From contig CALSCQ010002949.1 of NCBI GenBank assembly GCA_943704525.1, positions 1 to 33,876 on the forward strand: 33,876 nt of DNA, given 5' to 3'. The notes beneath the pieces are model-generated. The model did no database searches, was not told the DNA's origin, and worked only from the letters and a program-made list of their open reading frames with translations. A program made the translations under genes and the position numbers. Shown here in pieces: positions 21,701 to 31,438 of the stretch (its first letter is position 1; each line of letters opens with the position of its first letter). The stretch is from Pigoraptor vietnamica (Eukaryota; Opisthokonta; Filasterea).

Positions 21701-24438
21701 TGTGCGCCGTGTCGCTCGACGAGCTGCAGAATGCGCAGCACCCCCGGATGTTCTGCCTGCAGAAGATTGTCGAGATTTGCTACTACAACATGGGCCGCAT
21801 TCGCCTCGAGTGGTCGCGCATCTGGGCGGTCATCGGCGAGTACTTCAACAAGGTCGGCTGCCTCCCGAACCTCGACGTCGCCATGTTCGCGATCGACTCG
21901 CTGCGGCAGCTGTCGATGAAGTTTTTGGAGAAGCAGGAGCTGCCGAGCTACCACTTTCAGAAGGACTTTCTCAAGCCGTTCGAGTACATCATGAACCACA
22001 ACAAGTCGGCGTCCATCCGCGACATGGTCGTGCGGTGCCTCGCGCAGATGGTGCAGGCCAAGGCCAAGAACATTGTCTCGGGTTGGAAGAACATCTTCTT
22101 TGTGTTCTCGCTCGCGGCGGGCGACGGCGACGAGGGCATCGTGCAGCTCGCGTTTGAGACGGCGGCGATGATCCTCGACCAGCACTTTGAGCTCATACCG
22201 GACTCGTTCATGGACGCCATGAACTGCCTCACCGAGTTTGCGTGCAACCCGTTCTTCCAGGACACGGCGATCGAGGGCGTGCGGCTGATCAACGAGGCGG
22301 CGTCGCGCGTGGCGGGGCGTCCCCGCCTGTTTCACGCGAAGGACGGCGACGCGGCGGACGAGGAGGACCGGCTGTGGGTGCGCGGGTGGTTCCCGATCGT
22401 CTTTGGGCTCAGCCGCATCATCAGCCGGTGCAAGCTGGACATTCGCACGCGGTGGGTGCCTGCGATGGCATTCGCTCTCTGACCCTCTTCTTGTGTGCAC
22501 TGTATGCCACGCGCACCCCGCTTTCATGCAATCCGCTGACATTCAAATTTCATTCACAATGCAATGCAATCGCTGGCACACCCTCGTCTCGTGTTGCCCT
22601 GCCGACTGCGCTGACACTCGGTCACTCGCTGTTGCAGCGCGCTCACGGTCATGTTTGACTGCCTCAAGCTGCACGGCGCGTCGTTCCGCCCGCAGTGGTG
22701 GCGCGATCTCTTCCTCATCATCTTCCGCATCTTTGACGACCTCAAGCTCCCCGAGCAGCAGAGCGAGGTGCGTCCTGTTGTGTGTGATCACAGGCGTGCA
22801 TGTGTGCATTTCTGTCACGTGCGCACTCGATCATAACCCCTTCCCCTGTCTTGGGCCATCGTAGAAGACCGAGTGGATGAACACGACGTGCAACAACGCG
22901 CTCTATGCGATTGTCGATGTCTTCACGATGTACTACGAGACGCTCCAGCCGATTCTCCTCACCGACGTGTTTGACCGCCTCCTGTGGTCTGTGCAGCAGG
23001 GTGAGTGCGATGGGTGCGATGTGTCCGATGAGTGCGATGGGTGCGATGAGTGGGTTTTGTGCGATGGGTGCGATGAGTGGGTTTAGTGCGATGGGTGCGT
23101 TGAGTGCCTCTGGGTGCTTGGATGCTCACCCCGAACAACATTGCTCGGTGCAGATAACGAGCAGCTCGCGCGGAGTGGCGTGCACTGCCTGCAGATCCTC
23201 GTCCTCGGCAACGGCAGCAAGTTCACGACAGACGTGTGGGACACGTGCGTGCAGTATGTCCGCCGGCTGTTTGAGAAGACGGTGCCCCACGGCCTCATGA
23301 CGTACGGCCAGCACGCCGCGAATGGCGGGCACGAGGATGGCGATCACGGGCACTCGCGCCGAAAAGGTGGGCACGTTTGCCATACTGAATTGCTGTGAGA
23401 GTGCTGCATTTTTCTGCGGTTTTGTATGGTCGCATAATGCGCGAGTGACGGCGGTCTGACGTGTGCCACGTCCCGCAGACAATACGGCCGATTTCCACGC
23501 CATCATCATCCGCTGCGTCGTCCAGCTCGAGCTCATCCAGGCCGTGCAGAACATTGTGCTGGGGGCGCCCGAGGGCGAGGCTGCGGAGGCGGACGCGCAG
23601 GGTCCTGTTGCGTCGTCCAATCCGCTGCTCCCCTCGCGCGAGGGCATGTACGCGCTCCTCAGCGACAACCACGTGCTCCTCCTCCTCGACTGCCTCCGCG
23701 ACGCCCACGACTTCGCGCGCGCGTTCAACGCCAACCTTGAGCTGCGCACGTCGCTGTGGAAGGCCGGTGAGTGCCAAACCTGCTCTACACTTCTTTTGGG
23801 AATTCCACTCGCAGCCTCCGTTAACATCTCCCCGCCTTTCTCGTTCAGGTTTCATGAAGCAGATGCCGAACCTCCTCAAGCAGGAGACGACGAGCCTCGT
23901 GTGTGCTTTCCGCATCCTGTTCCGCGTGTACGATGACGACAAGCGTCGCGGCATGTGGCCCGATGTGGAGCGAAGAATCTTCGAGTGAGTTTTCTGCTTC
24001 CTTTTCGCTGCGCAATTGTGCGATGGTCCATGGTGCTTGCGTGTGCTGACGGGTGTGTGCGACAGGGTGGCGGACAAGGTGCTGTCGTACTTTTCGACGC
24101 TCCAGTCGGACAAGCAGCGGGAGATTTGGACGCCCCTCGTGACGCTGCTGCTGAAGGAGATCCTCAAGCTGCCGGACGAGAGGGTAAGGACGCCACAAAA
24201 ATGCACACTGTCTCGCTTGACTGTGCACATTGTGCGCCTTGGTTCATATTTTTTTCGCTGTAATGACTCATGTGCGTGCGTGTGCTCGGTGCAGTTTGCG
24301 CGGCACGTGGGCGCCATCTACGCCTACCTCTGCGACGCGCTCAGTTTTGAACTTCGGCCGGAGGTCCGTAGTGCGCTGCGAGATGTGTTCAGGCGCGTTG
24401 GAGCACACTACGGCGTCGGTCGCGTGGCTTCGGCGTGA
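17248..24438 (+). CDS. ARFGEF1: BIG/Sec7-type ARF guanine-nucleotide exchange factor
   Basis: Sixteen exons: 17248-17383, 17489-17534, 17624-17735, 17881-18027, 18153-18341, 18498-18618, 18794-18870, 18978-19035, 19160-22451, 22638-22767, 22865-23000, 23154-23366, 23479-23766, 23849-23984, 24066-24183, 24295-24438, giving 1780 codons plus TGA (human BIG2 1785). Layout: DCB region (1-210); acidic linker (210-290); Cys cluster C294, C297, C305, C313, C317; HUS domain (380-600) with [19 protein letters not shown]; Sec7 domain (about 668-860) with [12 protein letters not shown], whose catalytic glutamate finger is E767; then HDS repeats to the end. The protein activates ARF at the trans-Golgi by GDP-GTP exchange. 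[13 protein letters not shown] and KKKMTK resemble brefeldin-sensitive members. Intron 4 has a GC donor. Exon 9 alone is 3.3 kb. Confidence 0.96.
18392..18434 (+). repeat. (GT)n tract in BIG intron 5
   Basis: GT repeat with one GGC interruption, on the sense strand, about 50 bases after the exon 5 donor. Confidence 0.9.
18684..18722 (+). repeat. (GT)n tract in BIG intron 6
   Basis: An uninterrupted GT repeat of about 39 bases on the sense strand. Confidence 0.95.
23003..23105 (+). repeat. 27-bp minisatellite in BIG intron 11
   Basis: Units of 27 bases built from GTGCGATG/GGTGCGATGAG sub-repeats and ending GTGGGTTT. Clear copies lie at 23032-23058 and 23059-23085, with degenerate flanking copies on both sides. 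Confidence 0.85.
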
Positions 24439-24785
24439 GCGGCTGCGTGCGTGGCGTGCGTGCGCTGTCTGCAATAGACTGTGACGTCATGGACATCCGG
24501 GGGAGCGTGTTTCAAAACTTGCCTTGGCGCGCTTCGTGGCCGGCACTCACAAATTGAAATGTGATGTAATTTTCGTGTAATTTTGGCTCGAACCAATTTA
24601 AGAGTCACGTGCTGACAGATTGAAACGGCCCAAATGGAATGCCGTTCGCCTGAACACCCAGAAACAAGCGACCGAAAAAGAGAGCTTGGCAAGAGAGCGT
24701 GTACGTGAAAGTGTGTGCGTGTGTGTGTGACAGCACGAGGGAAGGAGTGGGCGCATTGTGACAGAGGGACCTTTGAAACGCCACC
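24439..24785. other. Intergenic spacer BIG / EB1
   Basis: A 347-base spacer with a TCACGTGC at 24605-24612 and a GT-rich leader tract near 24710-24730. It ends in a consensus start context (gccaccATGa). Nothing else is recognised. Confidence 0.5.
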
Positions 24786-26640
24786 ATGAGCCGCCACGAG
24801 CTGCTGGGCTGGGTCAATAACACCCTCCAGCTCAACTACACCAAGGTCGAGCAGATGGCCTCGGGTGCGTCCCCCCGCGCGCGTATTGCGGCAAACGCTG
24901 TGAAGAGCACTGTTAGGCGGTACTGATTATGGGTGTATGGGCCAGTCGCTGACTGTCGTTGCTTGATGCCTCAGCGGCCGCATATTGCCAGCTGTGCGAC
25001 GTGCTGTGGCCCGGTGAGTGCTCTGTTATGGTGCACTAGCGCGTTTAGCGCAGTGGTCGGGTCTGATGTAGGGGAAATCGGTGAAGATGGAGAGTGGCGG
25101 AGGGAAGAAGTCCGTGGGAGTCGATGTCGATATTGTGTGTGCACGTCTCTTGTGTAGTGTTCATGGTTTCAATTATCCGAGGGGGGGTTGAATTTGGGCT
25201 GCAGTCGTCCTTCCCTCACATGTGTGGGCCCTGCGCCGTCACTCGCCGCTCGTCTGACCGTGTGCTGTGGCAGGCGTTGTGGCGCTGAAGAAGGTCAAGT
25301 TTGATGCGAAGCTGGAGCACGAGTTCATCGCGAACTTCAAGGTGCTGCAGGACATCTTTGGCAAGAAGGGCATCGACAAGGTCCGTTTCCATGCATGCAC
25401 AGGGATCACTGCGCTTGCGGAAGATCTGGGCATAGTGTCACTCGGACGCACACACACACACGCACGCACGCACGCACGCACACACACGCGCACACATACA
25501 CACACGCACATACACACACACACACACACACACAATGCACACCAAATACTATACATGCAGCCAGCAGCCTGAGCGAAAACCGACGTCCTTCACTCTTACG
25601 CGTACTTTCGCGATCCACCGCGCCGACATTCCACGCACTCGCCTGCTTCTCGCAGACGATCCCCGTCGACAAGCTCGTCAAGGCCAAGTTCCAGGACAAC
25701 TTTGAGTTTCTTCAGTGGTTCAAAAAGTTCTTTGACCAGCACTACGGTGGCCAGGAGTACGACGCCATCGAGCGGCGTGGCGGCGGCAGCGCGGGACCGG
25801 CGCGCACGGCCGCGGCCCCTGCCTCTCCCAAGTCTGGTATCTCGAAGGGTGGGCAGCCGCAGCTTCCTCCGTTGATGTTTCGCCTCAATTTGTAATTGTG
25901 TGTGTCACGTTGAGCGACGAAATGGGCCTTGATGCGGGTCCTGGGGGCATTGGGACACTGACTCGTCGATGTGTGCGGAGCAGCGCCAGTGCGCAAGGTG
26001 GCGCCCATGCGCTCGACGGGCGCGACGGGCAGCAACGGCAATGTGAGCGGCACTCCGCGCGGGGCGGGCGACATGAATGCCCGCGTGACCGAGCTCAAGC
26101 TGACGGTGGATGGGCTCGAGAAGGAGCGCGACTTTTACTTCAACAAGCTGCGCGACATTGAGGTCATCTGCCAACAAAACGAGTCGGCACACCCCGCCAT
26201 TCAGGACATACTCAAGATTCTCTACGCCACAGAGGTGAGTAGGTCAATTTGCGTGCAATGTCGCGCGAGTGCGTGTGCTCTATCTCTGCAGCCGCTGCAT
26301 GACACCGCACTTTTGTGTCCGACACATGACACCGCACTTTTGTGTCCGACACATGACACCGCACTTTTGTGTCCGACACATGACACCGCACTTTTGTGTC
26401 CGACACATGACACCGCACTTTTGTGTCCACACATGACACCGCACTTTTGTGTCCGACACATGCGCACGCGTACAGCACTGACCATGACACCGCACTTTTG
26501 TGTCCGACACATGCGCACGCGTACAGCACTGACCATGACACCGCACTTTTGTGTCCGACACATGCGCACGCGTACAGCACTGACCATGCACCTCACTGCA
26601 GGAGGGCTTTGAGATTCCCCAGGACGACGAGACGTTCTGA
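24786..26640 (+). CDS. MAPRE1: EB1-family microtubule plus-end tracking protein
   Basis: Six exons: 24786-24864, 24975-25013, 25274-25380, 25656-25848, 25984-26234, 26602-26640, giving 235 codons plus TGA (human EB1 268). The N-terminal calponin-homology domain (residues 1-105) shows LSLQL-like [42 protein letters not shown] and [27 protein letters not shown] Ser/Pro/Gly linker (about 115-160) precedes the EB-homology coiled coil with [15 protein letters not shown], whose FYF patch binds SxIP partners. The tail [12 protein letters not shown] ends in Phe; most EB1 proteins end in Glu-Glu-Tyr, the CAP-Gly docking signal. EB1 marks growing microtubule ends. The N terminus is about 15 residues shorter than in human. 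Intron 5 holds a minisatellite that stays open to translation. Confidence 0.95.
25449..25532 (+). repeat. (CA)n/(GCAC)n tract in EB1 intron 3
   Basis: A CA-rich tract with CGCA variants on the sense strand. It is the one long intronic dinucleotide repeat here that runs in the CA, not GT, sense. Confidence 0.9.
26299..26589 (+). repeat. 27-bp / 51-bp compound minisatellite in EB1 intron 5
   Basis: The core unit ATGACACCGCAC...GTCCGACAC (27 bases) starts at 26299, 26326, 26353, 26380, 26407 and 26433, the last shift being 26 because one G is lost. From 26460 the unit becomes 51 bases, adding ATGCGCACGCGTACAGCACTG, with copies starting at 26460, 26511 and 26562 (the last truncated). Copies are almost identical, which points to recent expansion. 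Confidence 0.97.
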
Positions 26641-27228
26641 AGCGCACTTCATTCGCTGCGTTTGCATCACCGCGTTGCCTGTCTGCTTCTGCGCCGCGTC
26701 TGCCGCGCACTGCGTTTCGCTGCGTCTGCGTCAAACAAATGCACCCGGCCATTGTATGCCAACACGAGCATGTTCTGTCACTGATCGTCATGGCTAGCGA
26801 GCTAGCAAATCCTAAGCCTTGCGCCGCTTCCCTACTCTCACCCACACACGCACAACGGCGCGCGCTGTGTGCCATGTGCGTGGGAGCGGCGTGGCTGGCG
26901 TGCTCTTGCTTCGTGGCGTGGATGGAGGGCGAGGATTGGCCTGTTCCGTCATACGCTGCGCGGGGATTGGCCGCCGCCTGTGGCGCGTGCACGCGATTGG
27001 CTGGCACCCTCAGGCCACCGCACCGGCAAAATAATTTCAAGTACGGCCCAATTTTCGTGAAAAAATGGGGCCCATTTCAGATGAATTGGCCCTGGCGATT
27101 TCGGCCGTGATGACGCCGCAGCGCTCCACACAACCTCCCTCTTGCTCGTTCATCTTTTCTTCGAGTGCAATCGGATGCAACCAAGAACTGACAGTGAGCC
27201 TCACGCGAAACGGTGCCTCCGGGGAAGA
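26641..27228. other. Intergenic spacer EB1 / HMG-CoA synthase
   Basis: A 588-base spacer between genes on the same strand, holding the EB1 3' end and the HMG-CoA synthase promoter. I found no clear sterol-response-like or TATA element. An in-frame ATG at 27175 could extend HMG-CoA synthase but adds non-conserved residues. Confidence 0.5.
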
Positions 27229-28715
27229 ATGACGGGTTCCATGGCGCAGGACGGAGAGGGGCGCACGGCGTGGCCGCAGAACGTGGGCATCCTCGCCCTC
27301 GAGGTCTACTTCCCCGCGACGTGCGTAAACCAGACCAAGCTCGAGGAGTTTGATGGCGCCAGCGCCGGCAAGTACACGGTCGGCCTCGGCCAGACGAACA
27401 TGGCCTTCTGCACGGACCGCGAGGATATCAACTCGATCTGCCTCACGGCGGTGCAGGCGCTAATGGACAAGAACGGGCTCTCGTACGCCGACATTGGCCG
27501 GCTCGAGGTTGGCACCGAGACGCTCATCGACAAGTCCAAGAGCGTCAAGACGGTGCTGATGCAGCTGTTTACGGAGAGCGGTAACACGGACGTCGAGGGC
27601 GTGCAGTCGACGAATGCCTGCTACGGCGGCACCGCGGCGCTCTTCAACACACTCGCGTGGGTGGAGAGCAGTGCGTGGGACGGCCGTTACGGCCTCGTCG
27701 TGGCCGCGGACATTGCCGTCTACGCTGAGGGCAACGCGCGTCCCACGGGCGGTGCGGGTGCGGTGGCGATGCTCGTCGGGCCGAACGCGCCCCTTGTGAT
27801 TGAGCGCGGTGAGTGTTTGCGTGCACGTGGACTTGTGGCAGCAAGTCATGGCGCTTGTGGACGACTGCCAACGCACCCCCCTTCCTTCTTCTCCCTGCAG
27901 GTCTCCGCGGCACGCACATGGAGCACGTGTACGATTTCTACAAGCCCAAGATGGAGAGCGAGTACCCGGAGGTCGACGGCAAGCTGTCGATCGAGTGCTA
28001 CTTCCGCGCCCTCGACAAGTCGTACGAGCGGTACGGCGCGCGCGCGTCGCAGGCGGCCAAGGGTGGTGTGCGGTTTGACGTCTCGCAGGCGGACTTTTTT
28101 GTCTTCCACTCGCCCTTCAACAAGCTCGTGCAGAAGAGCTTTGGGCGTCTCCTCTTCAACGACTATCTCCGCAACCCCGCGGCGCCCCAGTTTGCGTCTG
28201 TGCCGGAGCACCTCCGCGCCTCGCGCCTCGAGAACACGTACGGCGACCGTGAGGTGGAGCAGGTCTTCGTGCGGCTGAGCGAGGGGCTCTACAACGAGAA
28301 GGTCGTGCCGTCGACGCTGCTCTCGAAGCAGCTCGGCAACATGTACACGGCCTCGCTCTACGGGGGCCTTGCGTCCCTTTTTGTGACTCAGACGGCCGCC
28401 CAGCTGGCCGGGCGCCGCGCCGTCCTCTTCTCGTACGGCTCTGGGCTCGCCTCGTCGATGTTCTCGGTGCGGTTCGGGTCGGAGGCGGACATTGCGCCCA
28501 TCTGCGAGCGCATGGAGGACGTGCGCACGCGCCTCGAGTCGCGCCGGTTTGTGGAGCCGCGCGAGTTTGAGAGCACGATGCAGCTGCGCGACGAGACGCA
28601 CAACCTTGCGGACTACACACCCGTGGGAAGCGTCGAGGCGCTGTTCCCCGGAGCTTGGTATCTCGAGAAGGTCGACGCCAAGTACCGCCGTACGTACAGC
28701 TGCAAGGCCAAGTGA
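27229..28715 (+). CDS. HMGCS1: Hydroxymethylglutaryl-CoA synthase
   Basis: Two exons, 27229-27808 and 27901-28715, giving 464 codons plus TGA. The enzyme condenses acetyl-CoA with acetoacetyl-CoA to HMG-CoA, the second step of the mevalonate pathway. Catalytic residues are in place: E97 in [14 protein letters not shown]131 in [12 protein letters not shown] and H263 in [13 protein letters not shown], matching Glu95, Cys129 and His264 of the human enzyme. Other signatures are [13 protein letters not shown]-like [13 protein letters not shown] and the C-terminal [14 protein letters not shown]. There is no mitochondrial targeting signal, so it is probably cytosolic. The start could be 27229 (MTGSM) or 27241 (MAQDG); both have acceptable contexts and the first is used. 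The gene has only one intron, unlike most of its neighbours, and converges with the ethanolaminephosphotransferase gene. Confidence 0.96.
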
Positions 28716-28859
28716 CGAGGGTCACTCGGCTGCGGGTGCTGCGAGCGCGGGCGTGCTGTGCGTGCGGCGTGCGTGCGTGCGTGCGTGCGTATCGCTTGCT
28801 GTCATACAAAACAATGAACCAATCAAGTGTGGAAGTGAATAGGGGCTGCTTTTAGTGGC
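28716..28859. other. Convergent spacer with GTGC repeat
   Basis: Only 144 bases separate the two facing stop codons. The spacer contains a short (GTGC)n run at about 28764-28791. Confidence 0.6.
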
Positions 28860-30550
28860 TCAGTTTGCGCTGCGCTGCTGCCGCTTGGCCGACGCCGCGA
28901 GCTTGCTGCTCGTCGGGCGCGACGTGATTGTGAAGAGATAGATGCGGAGATACTTGCAAATGTCAAAGACCTGAGAGGGAGAGGGAGGGGCCGCCCGTGA
29001 GCATTTGGCACGGGAGATTTTGCGACCGGAATCAGGCGTAAGCACCCACCACGCCAAAGAAGTAAATCGCCCACACGGTCGCGGCGCCTGCAACGACGCC
29101 GTGGAGGACACCGATTTCGGTGTGCTTGTCCGCACGGAACGCCCAGAGGAAGAAGACGACAAACGGCAGGGCTGCCACGAACCACCCCGAGGGGTCCGAG
29201 GTGCTGAACACACGGTGCTTGCGCCCGGTCATCTGGCTGACGATGAGTCCGCACTGCGAGTGGAATGCGGACATCAGCGCTGTACGAGCACATGCACGGC
29301 CACAGCGTCAGACCCACCGTCATGCACGAGAACACGAGGCCCATGGCAGTGTAGAGCATGCGCGTGTGCGTGTTGAGAATGTCGGCGCGCGACACCAGAA
29401 CCCAGGCCGCAAACGACGCAAAGTGGATGACAATTGCCACGAGGGGCGTGAGGGCGTCCACGAGGCCCCACCGCCGCACGGGGCTGACGTAGATGTTGTA
29501 GAGGGACTGCAGCTGCTGCAGGAGAATGCCGCCGGCGGTCGTCGCCTTGAAGAGCTGGATGATGGTGGGCTGGAAGGGCAGAAAGTCGACCGTCTGCGCC
29601 CACACGTGCGTGCCGTGGAACCCCGTCACGATGAACACGACCGTGATGATGATCTGGCTGAGGTCGTAGGCCCACGGGAGGAAGAGCACGCCCGTGTTGT
29701 ACTTCTCCCAGTGCGTCGTGTAAAACGCGAACATGACGCCGTTGAGGATCCAGAACAGCTGCCACGTGTTGTCGACGACGCCCAGCGGGGACATGAGGCT
29801 GAGGAACATGAGCCACGCGGCCATGCTGTCGCAGCCGTGGTCCTGCGACGACAGCGTCAAAGGCTGAGATTGCAAAACAAGCAATCGCCGCTGCATGACA
29901 TTGTTCCACGGACGCAAGTCGCGCGGTTCCACACACACACACCACACGCATATACAAATTACCCATACACATACAAAATACACATACATACCACACCACA
30001 CCCACACGTCACATACGCGCAGCCAATCTTTGCCACAAGTGCACGCACCATCAGTTCGCCAAGTGGCGTGCTGCTGCCAGTCCGGCGGGCCTGCTTGCCG
30101 TCGGCGCCGTCAAGTGTGTGACTCAAAAAGTGCGAGATGCCGCACGCGAACCAGACCCACGAGGGGACGAAGAAGGCGTCCTCGTGGAACGCGACGCGGA
30201 AGTCCCAGTCGTAGATGCTGAGCAGCGTGAAGTTGACGAGCAGCAGGACAAAGCCGGAGAAGGTCATCAGGTTCGGCGCCAGCCACCGCGGCAGTATCTT
30301 GACAAAGGCGTCCCAGAAGGGGTGCATGATGTAGTTGGACAGCGGCGACTGCGCACACGTCGCGTCAGTACGCGACACAACCGCGCCCACGCACGCACGC
30401 ACTCACAACAAACCCCCCCAAAAGGCCGACGTTGCCCCAGCGGATGCGCGAAGAGGTTCACGACCAGCAACAAGAGCTCACCGTGTCGCGGCTGCAGTAC
30501 TTGTAGCGGGAAAACCCCGCGAGGTCTTCCTTGCTGAGGATGAACGGCAT
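28860..30550 (-). CDS. SELENOI: SELENOI/EPT1-like CDP-alcohol phosphotransferase
   Basis: Five minus-strand exons: 30550-30482, 30348-30049, 29842-29318, 29253-29050, 28970-28860, giving 402 codons plus TGA (human SELENOI 397). The CDP-alcohol phosphotransferase signature D-G-x2-A-R-x8-G-x3-D-x3-D spans residues 106-128 (DGKQAR...GELMDHGCD) across the exon 2/3 junction. The start [14 protein letters not shown] and [28 protein letters not shown] match the EPT1/CEPT1 group. Eight or more hydrophobic segments follow. The enzyme transfers phosphoethanolamine from CDP-ethanolamine to diacylglycerol or alkyl-acylglycerol in ER/Golgi membranes. Vertebrate SELENOI has Sec near the C terminus (NSDU); here the aligned tail reads [10 protein letters not shown], so Lys appears instead. 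Intron 3 is only 64 bases. Confidence 0.93.
29926..30010 (-). repeat. GT-rich tract in EPT1 intron 2
   Basis: CA-rich on the plus strand, hence GT/TATGTG-rich on the sense strand of this minus gene. It is degenerate rather than a pure repeat. Confidence 0.7.
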
Positions 30551-30659
30551 GGTGTCTGTGTGCGCACGCCCGCGGTGCCTCAACGGCCTAGAGGTTGTGG
30601 TCGGCAATGGCAAATGACTGCAGTGGGGCAGCGTGTCGCTTTGGCCGTCTTGCGTGGCG

Positions 30660-30725
30660 TGAGAGAGACGGACGAGAGAGAGAGAGAGAGAGAGAGAGGG
30701 ACGAGAGAGAGAGGGAAAGAGAGGA
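30660..30725 (+). repeat. (GA)n-rich tract
   Basis: GA repeats with GGAC interruptions, purine-only over most of its length, upstream of the EPT1 start. Confidence 0.85.
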
Positions 30726-30825
30726 GACACTCGTGTTGGTGTGTTCGTGGGCAGTGTGCGGACTGCCGACTGACCCGCAAATGGGGTGGATTTGCGCATG
30801 CCAAATAAGGGCACCAGTGGCCGAG

Positions 30826-30827
<2 letters not shown>

Positions 30828-30857
<30 letters not shown>
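30828..30857 (+). repeat. T30 homopolymer
   Basis: Thirty consecutive T on the plus strand. No flanking target-site duplication or element body is apparent, so I do not call it a retroposon tail. Its exact length may be unreliable in the assembly. Confidence 0.85.
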
Positions 30858-30858
<1 letters not shown>

Positions 30859-31438
30859 TTTCACTGACTGCCGGTGCACCCTGTCTGAGTGCAGGTTCCT
30901 GTCCTTCAGTCTGGCATGGATAAACGCAAATGGTTGCGGAACCGGCATGAAACCACCGTAGTCAGCTGGGGCACAGCCGGCGGCAAGGTCGCCGTTCTGC
31001 GGCCGCGGCTCACGGCGTGGTCGCTGGAACGAGAGGCATCATCAGCTCTAAGGCGACCGATCTGCCGTTGCCGGCGGCATTGCCCCGTTTTTACGGACTG
31101 TGCTTAAACTCTACGGTGCTGTGTGCCGCGGTGCCGCATGTGCGCTGCCTGAGCCGCAACAGAATTTCCGGGTGGCAGCGGCTATGTGGATGCGGCCTGC
31201 ACCCCCGGATGCGCTGCACGTGTCGTGATTAATTTGGCGCGCTGCGATACTCTGCCCATAGTGAGCGCTCGGGCGTAATAAAAGGCGCGCGATGGCCCTT
31301 GGCGCCCCACGTGCAGGCTGTTTCAGCTGGTCGGGTGAAAGGGCACTCACAGTGCGAAAGGCGAAGAACGAGCCAGACCCTTTGTTTCGTCTCGAAGCAG
31401 CAGAGGAGTGCGCATCGGGCACGCGGCCCCTCGCAACC

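Larger units (their letters stand above)
30551..31438. other. Divergent promoter region EPT1 / importin-5
   Basis: An 888-base spacer between divergent starts. It contains a GA-rich tract (about 30660-30725) in the presumed EPT1 leader or promoter, a run of 30 T (30828-30857) and a TAATAAAAGG element near 31276 upstream of importin-5. No frame resembles a known protein. Confidence 0.5.

Noticed and set aside
19720-22542. A 940-codon open frame on the minus strand opposite BIG exon 9
   Set aside because: It is antisense to a strongly conserved Sec7 gene. Its Arg/His/Leu-rich, low-complexity translation is what GC-rich codon bias produces on the opposite strand, and no family resemblance was seen.
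26299-26589. Regular repeats that could suggest a CRISPR array
   Set aside because: Units are directly adjacent with no unique spacers, and they lie in an intron of a eukaryotic gene.
27142-27228. Longer HMG-CoA synthase N terminus from 27142 or 27175
   Set aside because: 27142 is TTG. 27175 is an ATG, but the added residues are not family-like and do not form a clear mitochondrial signal.
28815-28862. In-frame TGA of the EPT1 gene as a Sec codon
   Set aside because: Residues after it are low-complexity, do not match the SELENOI tail, and the known Sec site aligns to a Lys codon further upstream.
30828-30857. T30 as the poly-A tail of a minus-strand retroposon
   Set aside because: No element body, target-site duplication or Pol III boxes were seen next to it.
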